Assembly (NCBI GenBank): GCA_903858635.1
Contig: CAIOJO010000224.1
Coordinates: forward strand, 1-50,128
DNA: 50,128 nt
Reading direction: 5' to 3'
Source: an uncultured Telmatospirillum sp.
Lineage (GTDB): Bacteria > Pseudomonadota > Alphaproteobacteria > Rhodospirillales > Magnetospirillaceae
Shown: piece after piece, positions 1 through 7,835 of the stretch
Position numbering within the stretch: position 1 is the first letter of the stretch
How the letters are laid out: each line of letters begins with the position of its first letter
Position numbers and translations under genes: made by a program
The notes under the pieces: generated by a model
Told to the model about the DNA's origin: nothing
Seen by the model: only the letters and a program-made list of their open reading frames with translations
Databases searched by the model: none

Positions 1-123
1 CACCGCGCTCATCTGCGTGTCCGGCTGACAGGCGGCAAGACCGAGGGCCAGGCCGGTGCCGACCAGCGGCGCCAACAGAGCCCGACGCCAGCTGAGCCTG
101 GCGTAGACGGCAATCTGCAACAT
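1..123 (-). CDS. Lipoprotein, N-terminal part only
   Basis: The reverse strand reads ATG at 123 and stays open to the window edge (41 codons). The N-terminus has basic residues, a hydrophobic stretch and a lipobox ending LAAC near residue 31, so the product should be a lipid-anchored periplasmic protein. Purine-rich AAGGAAAGGGAGG lies directly upstream. The rest of the protein is outside the window, so no family can be named. Confidence 0.6.
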   Translation of the reverse strand, partial: MLQIAVYARLSWRRALLAPLVGTGLALGLAACQPDTQMSAV

Positions 124-544
124 CCTCCCTTTCCTTCATTCTTGGCCTCGCCTGGGCGAGGCGTTTGTAATTTCTTGGACGTTTGTTTAGGTCAGTAAAA
201 GCAATCCCTATGCCAAGGTCATGGGAGGGGCGGTCGGACCGCCGCGATGCAGGGCGAAAGCAACCGAGGGGGCCGGCTTGTGCCTTGTTGCGAGTAACTC
301 GCAAGGCGACTTGGAGGCCCCTTGCGGGGGGCCGATTTCATCAACAAAGAAGCTTTGGCCAGGCTTACCTGTTCAAATGCTGAACCGGGGAATCGGCGAT
401 GGTGAAATGAGCAAGGCGGGCACCGGCCGGTTGGCTGATCGGCGGCGGCGGCGGTGCGGCAGGCAAGGCACCGCTTCACAATGGAACAGGCGTGTCACGC
501 TGCGACAGATCGACTTGTCGCAAACTGCATCACCCTGGCCCGCC
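124..544. other. Long intergenic region with two small palindromes
   Basis: No convincing gene is seen; the short open frames here lack a ribosome binding site and family resemblance. Two inverted repeats are visible: TTGCGAG-TAA-CTCGCAA at 288-304, which could be an operator or small hairpin, and GGCCCC-TTGC-GGGGGGCC at about 316-333. The region should hold the promoter of the lipoprotein gene at 1-123. Confidence 0.4.
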
Positions 545-582
545 CAAAAAAATCAGGCCGGGCCGCAACGGCGGCCCGGCCT
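545..582 (-). terminator. Rho-independent terminator of the pch operon
   Basis: A perfect 12-bp stem (AGGCCGGGCCGC / GCGGCCCGGCCT, four-base loop) at 555-582 is followed on the minus strand by TGATTTTTTT. It lies 28 bases after the pchA stop codon and is a textbook intrinsic terminator for transcripts coming from the right. Confidence 0.9.
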
Positions 583-609
583 CAGGTTGAGACAGAAAAT
601 GAGGGGGTT

Positions 610-2052
610 CTAGAAGGGGAAGTGCTTCTTGCCAAGTTGGATGGTGATCCACTTGGTTTCGGTCATTTCCTCCATCGACCAGCGACCGCCTTCGCGGCCC
701 ATCCCGCTGTCCTTGATGCCGCCGAAGGGAACATGCGGTTCATCCATCACCGAAGAATCGTTGACATGCACCATGCCGGCTTCGAGGCGCAGCGACAGGT
801 CGAGGGCCTTCTGCAGGTCGTTGGTGATCAGCGCCGAGGAGAGTCCGAAGCAGCTGTCGTTGGCCAAGCGCAGGGCTTCCTCGGAATCGGCCGCCTTGAT
901 CACCGAGACCAGGGGTCCGAAGCTTTCCTCGCGGAACACCACCATGTCGGTGGTGACGTCGGCCACCACGGTGGCCTCGAAGAAGGCACGCTCGGAATGG
1001 CCGCCGCACAACAGCCTGGCGCCCTTGGCCAGGGCGTCGTCGAGATGACGCTGGATCACCCCGCACTGGCCAGCGGTGATCAACGGCCCGATCACCGTAT
1101 GCGGGTGGTGCGGATCGCCCATCTTCAGGGTCTTCACCTTGGCGGTGAAGGCTTCGCAGAAGGCGTCGTAGATCGGCGCCTCGACGATGATGCGCGAATT
1201 GGCCATGCAGATCTGGCCCTGATGGATGAAGATGCCGAAGCAGGCGGCCTCGGCGGCATAGGCGATATCGGCATCCTTCAAGATGATGATCGGGCTCTTG
1301 CCGCCCATCTCGAGGGTCACCTTCTTGAAGTAGGGCGCCGCCGTGGTGGCGATATGGCGTCCCACCTCGGTCGAACCGGTGAAGGTGATCAGCTTGACCC
1401 TGGGATCGGTGCACAAGGCGTCGCCCAGCGCCGCGCCGGGGCCGGGGATGACGTTCAAGACCCCCTTGGGCAGGCCGGCCGCCTCGAAGATCTCGGCGAT
1501 CAAGAGACCCGAAATCGGCGTGTAGCCGGCCGGCTTCAAGACGAAGGTGTTGCCGGCGGCCAGCGCCAGCGCCACCTTCTTGCAGGCCAGCAGGAAGGGG
1601 AAATTGAACGGCGCGATGCCGGCGATGACGCCGAGCGGACGGCGCACCGACATGGAGAACAGGCCGGGGCTGTCCGACGGCATGGTGTCGCCGAAGATGC
1701 GGCGGCATTCGCCGGCGGCGCTGCGCAGCAGATTGACCACGAAGGAGGCCTCGAACATCGACTTGCCGAAGGTCGCCCCGCCTTCGTGGCGCAGCACCTC
1801 GGCCACCTCCGGGATGCGCCCCGCCAGGATGTCGGCGGCCTTGATCAGGATGGCTTCGCGTTCGGCGGCCAGGCTGTTGCCCCAGGCGGTCTTGGCGCGT
1901 TCGGCGGCGGCCAGGGCCTTCTCCAGGTCGCGGAGATCGGCCTGATGCACGCGGGCGAAGGCCTCGCCGGTGGCCGGGTTGATGTCGTCGGCCACAGTGC
2001 CGGCGCTCGACGGCACCCATTCGCCGTCGATGAACAGCTTGTATTCCTTCAT
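610..2052 (-). CDS. pchA: 4-Hydroxybenzaldehyde dehydrogenase, NAD(P)+-dependent
   Basis: This is an aldehyde dehydrogenase superfamily protein of 480 residues, the usual length. It shows the general-base Glu248 in LEMGGKSP, the nucleophile Cys282 in HQGQICMAN, Asn150 in PFNFP, Lys173 and a nucleotide-binding GSTEVG loop near 226. Its start overlaps the pchF stop by four bases (ATGA), so it is translationally coupled to the methylhydroxylase. The expected role is oxidation of the 4-hydroxybenzaldehyde made by PchFC to 4-hydroxybenzoate in the cytoplasm. In the pseudomonad pch operon as I recall it (pchACXF), pchA is the first gene; here it is last. The substrate is inferred from context; a vanillin- or benzaldehyde-type specificity cannot be excluded. 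Confidence 0.87.
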   Translation of the reverse strand: MKEYKLFIDGEWVPSSAGTVADDINPATGEAFARVHQADLRDLEKALAAAERAKTAWGNSLAAEREAILIKAADILAGRIPEVAEVLRHEGGATFGKSMFEASFVVNLLRSAAGECRRIFGDTMPSDSPGLFSMSVRRPLGVIAGIAPFNFPFLLACKKVALALAAGNTFVLKPAGYTPISGLLIAEIFEAAGLPKGVLNVIPGPGAALGDALCTDPRVKLITFTGSTEVGRHIATTAAPYFKKVTLEMGGKSPIIILKDADIAYAAEAACFGIFIHQGQICMANSRIIVEAPIYDAFCEAFTAKVKTLKMGDPHHPHTVIGPLITAGQCGVIQRHLDDALAKGARLLCGGHSERAFFEATVVADVTTDMVVFREESFGPLVSVIKAADSEEALRLANDSCFGLSSALITNDLQKALDLSLRLEAGMVHVNDSSVMDEPHVPFGGIKDSGMGREGGRWSMEEMTETKWITIQLGKKHFPF

Positions 2053-3614
2053 ATCACCTTACCTCCCGTCGCCCAGATCCCCGACTTGCCGGGCGCGATG
2101 ATGCCGTTCGGGTCGAGCGCCAATTTGATCTTGCGGTTCACGTCCCGCTTCACCGGGCCGTAGTAATCGGCCACCTTGTCCATGAAGGCGGTATTGACGC
2201 GGTAGGTGCCGTAGCCGGCCTTGGAGAATTCCTCGAGAAGTTCGCCGAAGCAGGCTTTGGCCGCCTTCATCTGCTGGGGATCGGTGCGGTCGAACAGCAG
2301 ATCGACGATGTGATGCATGTCGCGCCAGCCGACGATGAATTCGGCCACATAGTCGAAGCCGTACTTGTCGAGGATGGTCTTGGCCATCGCCATCTGCTTC
2401 AAGGTCTCGCTGCCGCGAGCCTGGCTGACCGGGGCGAACCAGCAGGAGCCGCCGCCGCCCCGCCAGTTGTAGAGGCCCATCTCCCGCATGTTCATCTTGC
2501 CCTGCATCAGGTCGGCCCGGTACTTGAACACCGGGTCGTCGCCGACCTGCTCCTGGGTCAGCAGCTCGCCCTTGCCCGAGGCCTTGACCGCCCCCTGGAC
2601 GATCTTCCAGTTGACTTCGACCTGTTCGGGCGAGCCGTAGAGACCGCAATAGACGTTCCACATGCCGACGTTGTTTTCCTTGACCAGGCGACGCACGACG
2701 CTGTCGGGGATGGTCCCGGTGCCGTCGAAATGCTCGGCCCGCTTCAGCATCGAACCCAGCTCCCACAGGGCATGCACGATGACCACGGCATTGGGCACGA
2801 TATTGGCGATGCGCAAGGGGCGCAGCGTCTCGACCGCCTGGACGATATCGGCCTCGTCCTGGTAGCGGATGACGAAGGGCTTGAAGGCCGGCGGCGCCGG
2901 CAGCAGCCAGAACCCCATCTTGGTGACGACGCCGTAGTTGGACTGGGTGAAGATGCCGTCGAGATAGGGACCGTAGCCCCATTTGAACACCTGGGCGGTA
3001 TTCGAACCGGGCAATGAACCCATGCCGGTGCGCAGGATATCGCCGTTCGGCATCACCACTTCCATGCCGCAGGAAAACAGGAAATGTTCGCCATAAGGCG
3101 TGTAGCCGACGCCGCGGTCGAGGGCATTGCCGACCGGGCCGACGATCGACGAGGGAGCCGGGCAGGACAGCCACAGGGGGATCTTGTGCTCCTGCAGATA
3201 GTCGTACAGCTGCTGGTAGGTGACTCCCGGCTCCAACAGGCAGGTGCACAGCTCGGCGTCGACCTCGAGGATGCGGTTCATCCGGCGCAGGTCCATCACC
3301 ACCTGGCCGCGGTTGGCCGGGGCCGTCGTCCCGTAGCCGAAATTGCGGCCGGTGGACACCGGCCACACCGGAACCTTGTACTTGTTGCACACCGCCAGGC
3401 AGCGCTGCACTTCTTCCACCGAGCTGGGGCAGATGGCGGCGGACGGGGTGTGGTGCTCGTCCTCGTCGGGAATCATGATCTTGTTGTAGGAGACCAGGAG
3501 TTCTTCCGCGACGATGACGTTCGCCTCGCCAAGGATGGCGCGGTATTCCTTGATGGCGGCGTCGAAGCTCTTCTCCGAGACGCCTTTCGGCAGGGCGATG
3601 TATTTGCTGGACAT
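2049..3614 (-). CDS. pchF: p-Cresol (4-alkylphenol) methylhydroxylase, flavoprotein subunit
   Basis: A 521-residue FAD-linked oxidase of the vanillyl-alcohol-oxidase/PCMH fold, the same length as the pseudomonad PchF. The FAD-binding domain is at about 55-240 (PVSTGRNFGYG, SIVGPVGNALDRG) and the cap domain follows. The active-site set known from PchF appears conserved: Tyr94, Tyr471-Arg472 (YRVN), Asp438, Glu378, Glu425, and Tyr382 in LYNWRGGGGS, which matches the tyrosine that carries FAD covalently. It hydroxylates p-cresol or a related 4-alkylphenol with water through a quinone methide and passes electrons to PchC. There is no signal peptide although the complex works in the periplasm. A good ribosome site (AGGAGAGG) precedes the ATG. 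4-Ethylphenol or 4-hydroxybenzyl alcohol are alternative substrates. Confidence 0.92.
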   Translation of the reverse strand: MSSKYIALPKGVSEKSFDAAIKEYRAILGEANVIVAEELLVSYNKIMIPDEDEHHTPSAAICPSSVEEVQRCLAVCNKYKVPVWPVSTGRNFGYGTTAPANRGQVVMDLRRMNRILEVDAELCTCLLEPGVTYQQLYDYLQEHKIPLWLSCPAPSSIVGPVGNALDRGVGYTPYGEHFLFSCGMEVVMPNGDILRTGMGSLPGSNTAQVFKWGYGPYLDGIFTQSNYGVVTKMGFWLLPAPPAFKPFVIRYQDEADIVQAVETLRPLRIANIVPNAVVIVHALWELGSMLKRAEHFDGTGTIPDSVVRRLVKENNVGMWNVYCGLYGSPEQVEVNWKIVQGAVKASGKGELLTQEQVGDDPVFKYRADLMQGKMNMREMGLYNWRGGGGSCWFAPVSQARGSETLKQMAMAKTILDKYGFDYVAEFIVGWRDMHHIVDLLFDRTDPQQMKAAKACFGELLEEFSKAGYGTYRVNTAFMDKVADYYGPVKRDVNRKIKLALDPNGIIAPGKSGIWATGGKVI

Positions 3615-3644
3615 GGTCCTCTCCTAAACTGTTCTTGGCGGGCG

Positions 3645-3660
3645 CCGCCGCAAAAGGCGG
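3645..3660 (-). other. Small hairpin between pchX and pchF
   Basis: The 59-base gap between the pchX stop and the pchF start contains CCGCC-GCAAAA-GGCGG. All other junctions in this operon overlap by four bases, so this is the only spacer in it. The hairpin could set transcript stability or subunit ratio. It has no T-run, so it is not a terminator. Confidence 0.35.
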
Positions 3661-3673
3661 TCGCAGCGCCGCT

Positions 3674-4507
3674 TTAGCTGGCGATGACGAACGAGGTCAG
3701 GGCGACTGCAGCGGCGGCCGTCCCCCGGCCCCGTCCGGCAAAGATCTGCTGGGCTTCCGCCGCCTGTTGCGGCCAGCGGTCGGCGGCGATCAAGGCCAGG
3801 GCTTCGCCCAGCGCCCGCTCCCAACCGAGGCCGGTGGCCGCGGTGGTGGCGCAACTGGCATAGGGGGCCAGGCCGGTGGTCGGACGGTCGAGGCCGGTGC
3901 AGCCTTCGGCGGCGGACAGGCCGGCCAGATGGAGCAATCCGTCCGCGTCCCGGTGCGAGACGAAACCCGGCACGGCGGCACCCGGCGTGGCACCGCCGCC
4001 ACCCAGCGGCTGGTCGAAGACGGCGAAATCGGCGCCGGCGGCCGCCAGTTCGACCGCCAGCCGACGGGCCAGGCCGCGGTTGGCCGGCAGGGCGGTGACC
4101 CGGTGCCGGTTGGCGAAGGCCGCCTCGCTGCTGCTGCCATGCTGGGCCAGGGATAGCCAGCGGACCCGCCCGGCCGGTGCCATCTGCTGCATCAGGATGG
4201 CCTGGGAATCGCCGACCATGGCGATGATCCGCCGGCCGCGGCGGGCGGTCAGCCAGGCGATGCTCTCGGTCAGCGCGGCGTCGCTCGGTGGTTCGACCAC
4301 CGCGATGCCGCCCAGGCCGAGGGTCTGCAAGGCGATGCAGGCGCCGTCGAGGAAGCCACGGGGGGCGCGCGGATCGACCAGCAGGCGCGGGGCCTCCAGC
4401 GGCGGGTTGGGGCCGATGGTGGCGGCGTGGGCTGCCGGCAGGCCGACGGCGGCGACGGCGCCGCCGCTCAGCGCGGCGCCCAGCAGGGTACGGCGCGACA
4501 CGGTCAT
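3674..4507 (-). CDS. pchX: PchX-like Tat-exported protein of unknown function
   Basis: This 277-residue protein starts at ATG 4507, overlapping the pchC stop by four bases; longer upstream readings would run through pchC. It opens with a twin-arginine signal (VSRRTLLGAAL, then a hydrophobic segment and a cleavage site near AHA at residue 28). The mature part is Ala/Gly-rich with no motif I can assign. In the pseudomonad pchACXF operon, as I recall it, an uncharacterised gene pchX occupies the same place between the cytochrome and flavoprotein genes, and the symbol rests on that position. An assembly or export role for PchF is plausible because PchF has no signal of its own. Confidence 0.7.
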   Translation of the reverse strand: MTVSRRTLLGAALSGGAVAAVGLPAAHAATIGPNPPLEAPRLLVDPRAPRGFLDGACIALQTLGLGGIAVVEPPSDAALTESIAWLTARRGRRIIAMVGDSQAILMQQMAPAGRVRWLSLAQHGSSSEAAFANRHRVTALPANRGLARRLAVELAAAGADFAVFDQPLGGGGATPGAAVPGFVSHRDADGLLHLAGLSAAEGCTGLDRPTTGLAPYASCATTAATGLGWERALGEALALIAADRWPQQAAEAQQIFAGRGRGTAAAAVALTSFVIAS

Positions 4508-4842
4508 TTGCCGCCTCCCGGCGGGGCCATATGCGGCAGCATCTCGGACAGCTGCTTCAAGGTCGGCGCATCGATGTCGGTCGGACGGAAGGCCGGCATG
4601 GCGCGCAGCCCGTTGCGCACGACGAACTGGTAGTATTCGGGCGCCAGCTCTTCGCCGCGGCCACGGATGATCGGTCCAACGCCGGATTCGTGGCAGTTGG
4701 CGCAGACCTTGGTGTAGAGGTGCAAGCCGTCCTTCCATTGTCCGGCGGCTTGCGCCTTGGCCGGGCCGGCCCAGCCGCAGACGGCGATGATGGCGCAGCC
4801 GAGGGCCAGACTCCGGACGCCGGAAATCGCGTTTGGTTTCAC
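4504..4842 (-). CDS. pchC: p-Cresol methylhydroxylase, cytochrome c subunit
   Basis: A 112-residue c-type cytochrome with a Sec signal peptide (hydrophobic segment about 10-24, cleavage near AKAQA at about 32), a haem site Cys47-Ala-Asn-Cys50-His51 and the likely axial Met82 in RAMPAF. The mature size of about 80 residues matches the small PchC subunit that accepts electrons from PchF. The GTG at 4842 is preferred: GGGGAGG lies eight bases upstream, and longer ATG frames add an unrelated arginine-rich leader and run through the sigma-54 promoter. It is the first gene of the operon, transcribed from the -24/-12 site at 4918-4932. Confidence 0.9.
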   Translation of the reverse strand: MKPNAISGVRSLALGCAIIAVCGWAGPAKAQAAGQWKDGLHLYTKVCANCHESGVGPIIRGRGEELAPEYYQFVVRNGLRAMPAFRPTDIDAPTLKQLSEMLPHMAPPGGGK

Positions 4843-4917
4843 CTTGGGATCCTCCCCGTTTATCGACACGGCCTGTATCGGCGCGCGCTTCCCCTGCATC
4901 GGGACCCCTGTCGCTAC

Positions 4918-4932
4918 GCAAGTTGGATGCCA
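4918..4932 (-). promoter_or_regulatory. Sigma-54 promoter of the pch operon
   Basis: The minus strand reads TGGCAT-CCAAC-TTGC, with GG and GC separated by the canonical ten bases. Only the last base of TGGCAC deviates. Initiation is expected near 4906, giving a leader of about 65 bases before the pchC GTG. Confidence 0.75.
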
Positions 4933-5122
4933 TCCCGGCGGTCGAACGGGGAAGCACCGGCGGCGGCGGCTCGGACGGTTCCCGGCAGTGGCGGCAACGG
5001 CAAGGCAGGTGTCGCGGAATGGGGCAGTGTACCGAAACCAGACATCCACAGACGGACAAGGGCGCCCCCAACAGCCCGGCTTCGGCACAGGGCACCCTCT
5101 GCCACCAATGAGCGAAGGGGCA

Positions 5123-5138
5123 TGGCACGACCATTGCT
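5123..5138 (+). promoter_or_regulatory. Sigma-54 promoter of the divergent membrane-protein gene
   Basis: TGGCACGACCATTGCT matches the consensus TGGCACG-N4-TTGCW exactly. Initiation is expected near 5149, about 50 bases before the ATG at 5200. Confidence 0.82.
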
Positions 5139-5199
5139 GCTGCCTTGGCGTTCACCCGGTGGGGTGGGCGCCAACGAGACCAATCCAAAAGGGGGGAAC

Positions 5200-6303
5200 A
5201 TGCAATCTCCGATCAAGCAGCCCATTCTGGGCCTGCTGGGCACTTTGATCTCGGTCGGCCTCGCGCTGGCCATTTCGGTGCAATTCGACGGGTCGACCCT
5301 GGTCGGCTGGGTGGGGCAGATCGTCATGGGCTCCATCCCGGCGCAGATGGTCATCATCGCCGTCTGGCAAGGAGCCTATCCCGCCGCGCTGGCCAAGCTG
5401 CCGCAACCGGCCAAGGGCCTGGCCATCCTTGGCCTGATGGGGCTGGCTTCGGCCGTGGTGACGCCGATCATCCTGGCCACGGTGGGCGGCGGGGTGACGC
5501 CGCCGACGCCGTTTGCCACCATGTTCACGGTGATCAGCATCTGTACGTCGTTCTGGGTCATGCCCTTGTTCAAATGCTGGCCGGTCACCGCCGTCGCCAA
5601 GCATCCGGTCGCCCTCGGCCTGGGGGTCTTGCTGCTGGCCTATGGTGCGGCCGCGGTGGTGTGGCATTTCGGCTTCGATTTCGCCGCCATGCAGGGCGCC
5701 CCGTTCTACCAGGCCAGTCTCGACCCGCACGGCCTGGTTCCGGCCTGGAACATCTTCTCGTTCATCGTCACCGCCTCGTTGGTGATCATCGGTTTCGTCA
5801 TGCTCGACGATTGGCCGGTCAATGCGATCGCCGACATGCTGCCGGTGCTGGGCCGCCAGCCGCTGCGCGCGGTGACCTCGGCCGTCTTGGTGCTGCTGCT
5901 GAGCGGCGGGTTGTGGTCGCTCTGCGTGTCGATCCTGCACATGGATGTGGTCGATTACCTGGTCCGGGTTCCGGTCTCCGGGCTGTTCGGTCAGTTGATC
6001 ATGCTGCACATGATGCAGACGGCGCCGTTCCAGGCGCTGCGGCAGCCCGTGAAGGGGATGGCGCTGCTGGTGGTCACGGTGGCGCTGGCCGGGCCGATGT
6101 ACTGGCTGTACGCCCAGGTGGCCACCGCCCTGGTCGGGCCGATGGCGAGCGGTGCCCCCGGCTATGTGCTCGACGTGTGGATCGCCACGGCAATGCTGGC
6201 GGTGACCTTCCCGATGTTCGTCACCTATGGCGACGCCTTCGGCTTCTGGCCGCTGCAGCGGCCACAATCGGCGGGCGATCAAGCCGCCGAAGCGAAGGTC
6301 TGA
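5200..6303 (+). CDS. Polytopic membrane protein, unknown function
   Basis: A 367-residue hydrophobic protein with roughly nine or ten membrane segments spread along its length and no signal-peptide cleavage site. I do not recognise the family. The ATG at 5200 follows GGGGGG at good distance; the longer open frame upstream crosses the sigma-54 promoter and is unlikely. It is transcribed divergently from the pch operon from its own consensus sigma-54 promoter, which suggests co-induction by the same aromatic compound. Uptake or efflux of a phenolic substrate or product is a reasonable guess, based only on location. Confidence 0.75.
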   Translation: MQSPIKQPILGLLGTLISVGLALAISVQFDGSTLVGWVGQIVMGSIPAQMVIIAVWQGAYPAALAKLPQPAKGLAILGLMGLASAVVTPIILATVGGGVTPPTPFATMFTVISICTSFWVMPLFKCWPVTAVAKHPVALGLGVLLLAYGAAAVVWHFGFDFAAMQGAPFYQASLDPHGLVPAWNIFSFIVTASLVIIGFVMLDDWPVNAIADMLPVLGRQPLRAVTSAVLVLLLSGGLWSLCVSILHMDVVDYLVRVPVSGLFGQLIMLHMMQTAPFQALRQPVKGMALLVVTVALAGPMYWLYAQVATALVGPMASGAPGYVLDVWIATAMLAVTFPMFVTYGDAFGFWPLQRPQSAGDQAAEAKV

Positions 6304-6313
6304 GGCAGGGTTA

Positions 6314-6343
6314 GCCCCTCTCCCGTTTGTGCGGGAGAGGGGC
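6314..6343 (+). terminator. Hairpin of the CCCCTCTCCC repeat type after the membrane-protein gene
   Basis: A perfect 12-bp stem, GCCCCTCTCCCG / CGGGAGAGGGGC with a six-base loop, begins ten bases after the stop codon. There is no real T-run, so termination is possible but unproven. Related hairpins follow fadL and the MerR gene, so this is also a dispersed repeat. Confidence 0.55.
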
Positions 6344-6376
6344 TTGCGTGCCGGGGCTGTTGGTTAGGTGGTGCTC

Positions 6377-6471
6377 AGTGGGGCCGGCGTCCTTGCCGGC
6401 CGCCGCCGCGCAGCGGCGGAAATGCTCGCCTTTCGGCTCCGCCGAAACGCCGGCAAGATGCCGGCGCCACT
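6377..6471. repeat. Palindromic repeat, family B copy 1
   Basis: The outer arms form a long inverted repeat: AGTGGGGCCGGCGTCC on the left matches the complement of the right end CCGGCAAGATGCCGGCGCCACT in short blocks. Two inner hairpins are nested, CCGCCGC-GCA-GCGGCGG and TTTCGGC-TCC-GCCGAAA. It fills the gap between two convergent genes and is followed on the plus strand by AATTTTTCTT, so it may also stop transcription. A second copy is at 32150-32222. Confidence 0.75.
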
Positions 6472-6480
6472 AATTTTTCT

Positions 6481-7584
6481 TCACACCCCCATGCGGATGA
6501 TCGGCTTGACGGCGCGGCCGGTCTCGGCGTCGTGGATGGCGTCGTTGATGCGGTCGAAGGGATAGAACTTCACCAGCTTGTCGAAGGGGAAACGGCCCTG
6601 CAGGTAAAGGTCGATCAGCTGCGGGATGAACACCTCGGGGGTCGAATCGCCTTCGACGATGCCCTGCAGCTTGCGGCCCGCGGTCATGATGTGCATGGCG
6701 TTGAAGGTGATCTCGGTGTCCAGCGTCGACGCTCCGACGATGCCCAGGGTGCCGCGTGGCGCCAGGCTCTCCATGGCCTGGCGGATCACCGCCGGTCGGG
6801 CGGTGGTCTCGAAGGCGAATTTCACCCCGCTGCCGGTGATCTTCATGATCTCTTCGACGATGTTCTTGTCTTTCGGCTGAAGGCTATGGGTCGCCCCCAC
6901 CGCCAGCGCCAGTTCGAGGCGTTCCTCCAGCATGTCGACGGCGATGACCGTGGTGGCGCCGGCCACCCGCGCCGCCATGATGGCGCTCAACCCGACCGAG
7001 CCGACCCCGAACACGGCAAGGCTGTCGCCCGGGCGCAACTTGAGGGAATTGATGACGGCGCCGGCTCCGGTCTGTATACCGCAGGCGAGTGGGCCCAACA
7101 GTTCCAGCGGCGCGTCCGGACGCACTTTGACCACGTTGCGTTCGTGGCACAGCGCGTAATTGGCGAAGGACGACTGGCCGAAGAAATTGCCGTGGATGTG
7201 CTCGCCGGCCTTCGACAGGCCGCTGCTGCCGTCGCCGCGGCAGCCGGCAAAATTGTGCTCGAAGAAGTGATGACAGTAGTTGGGCTCATGTTGGTTGCAG
7301 GTTGGGCAATGGCCGCAGGAATTGAACGACATCACTACGTGATCGCCAGGCGCCACCTTGGTGACCCCGCGGCCGACCTGTTCGACGATGCCGGAGCCCT
7401 CATGGCCGAGGACGATCGGCTGTGGCACCGGGTAGGTCTGGTCGCGCATGGCGATGTCGGTGTGGCAGATGCCGGTGGCGACCACACGGACCAGGATTTC
7501 GTCGTCGCGCGGCGATTCGATGTCGATGGTTTCGAGCGACATGGGCGACGCTTTGGCCCGCGTCACGGCGGCTCGGATCTGCAT
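6481..7584 (-). CDS. Aryl-alcohol (benzyl alcohol) dehydrogenase, zinc-dependent
   Basis: A 367-residue medium-chain dehydrogenase. Catalytic zinc ligands are in GICHTD and GHEGSG. The structural-zinc lobe [15 protein letters not shown] has the four expected cysteines, and GVGSVG binds NAD. It resembles XylB-type benzyl alcohol dehydrogenases, which oxidise aromatic alcohols to aldehydes. The ATG at 7584 has GGGAGG seven bases upstream, and a sigma-54 promoter lies about 90 bases further up. This ties it to the pch regulon; its product would feed PchA or the Aor enzyme. The exact alcohol cannot be told from sequence. Confidence 0.85.
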   Translation of the reverse strand: MQIRAAVTRAKASPMSLETIDIESPRDDEILVRVVATGICHTDIAMRDQTYPVPQPIVLGHEGSGIVEQVGRGVTKVAPGDHVVMSFNSCGHCPTCNQHEPNYCHHFFEHNFAGCRGDGSSGLSKAGEHIHGNFFGQSSFANYALCHERNVVKVRPDAPLELLGPLACGIQTGAGAVINSLKLRPGDSLAVFGVGSVGLSAIMAARVAGATTVIAVDMLEERLELALAVGATHSLQPKDKNIVEEIMKITGSGVKFAFETTARPAVIRQAMESLAPRGTLGIVGASTLDTEITFNAMHIMTAGRKLQGIVEGDSTPEVFIPQLIDLYLQGRFPFDKLVKFYPFDRINDAIHDAETGRAVKPIIRMGV

Positions 7585-7671
7585 GGATGTTCCTCCCTTT
7601 TGCTGCCGGTTGCCGGAGTGGCAATGATCTTGTTCTGCCCCGGTTGCTTGGCTCTGCGCGCAGCGCCACTC

Positions 7672-7686
7672 GCAATCGCGATGCCA
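7672..7686 (-). promoter_or_regulatory. Sigma-54 promoter of the aryl-alcohol dehydrogenase gene
   Basis: The minus strand reads TGGCAT-CGCGA-TTGC, with GG-N10-GC spacing. It has the same TGGCAT variant as the pch promoter. The leader would be about 75 bases. Confidence 0.72.
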
Positions 7687-7835
7687 CACGCCAAGCGGTG
7701 CGATCACCGGGCAAATGCCGGCGCGGCCCGCCTCGGGCGGACCCGCCGGGTGTCTCGCAATAGGCCACTGTCGCGAATTCGGACGTTGCAATTCGATCGA
7801 CCGGTGGCCGTTCGGCCCCTGGCGGGGCCGCGGCG

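Larger units (their letters stand above)
4843..5199. other. Divergent regulatory region between pchC and a membrane-protein gene
   Basis: About 357 bases with no gene. It contains two divergent sigma-54-type promoters, described separately, with about 190 bases between them. That is enough for enhancer sites of an NtrC-type activator, but I could not recognise a clear activator palindrome. No activator gene is present in the window. Confidence 0.6.

Noticed and set aside
454-2163. A 569-codon plus-strand open frame
   Set aside because: It runs antisense through pchA and even crosses its terminator. No motif or ribosome site.
4288-5199. Upstream extension of the membrane-protein frame to 671 residues
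   Set aside because: It would read antisense through pchC and pchX and across the sigma-54 promoter at 5123. A good ribosome site stands before ATG 5200.
7616-7632. TGGCAATGATCTTGTT as a plus-strand sigma-54 promoter for the AEC transporter
   Set aside because: The essential GC of the -12 element is GT. It is also over 200 bases from the start codon.
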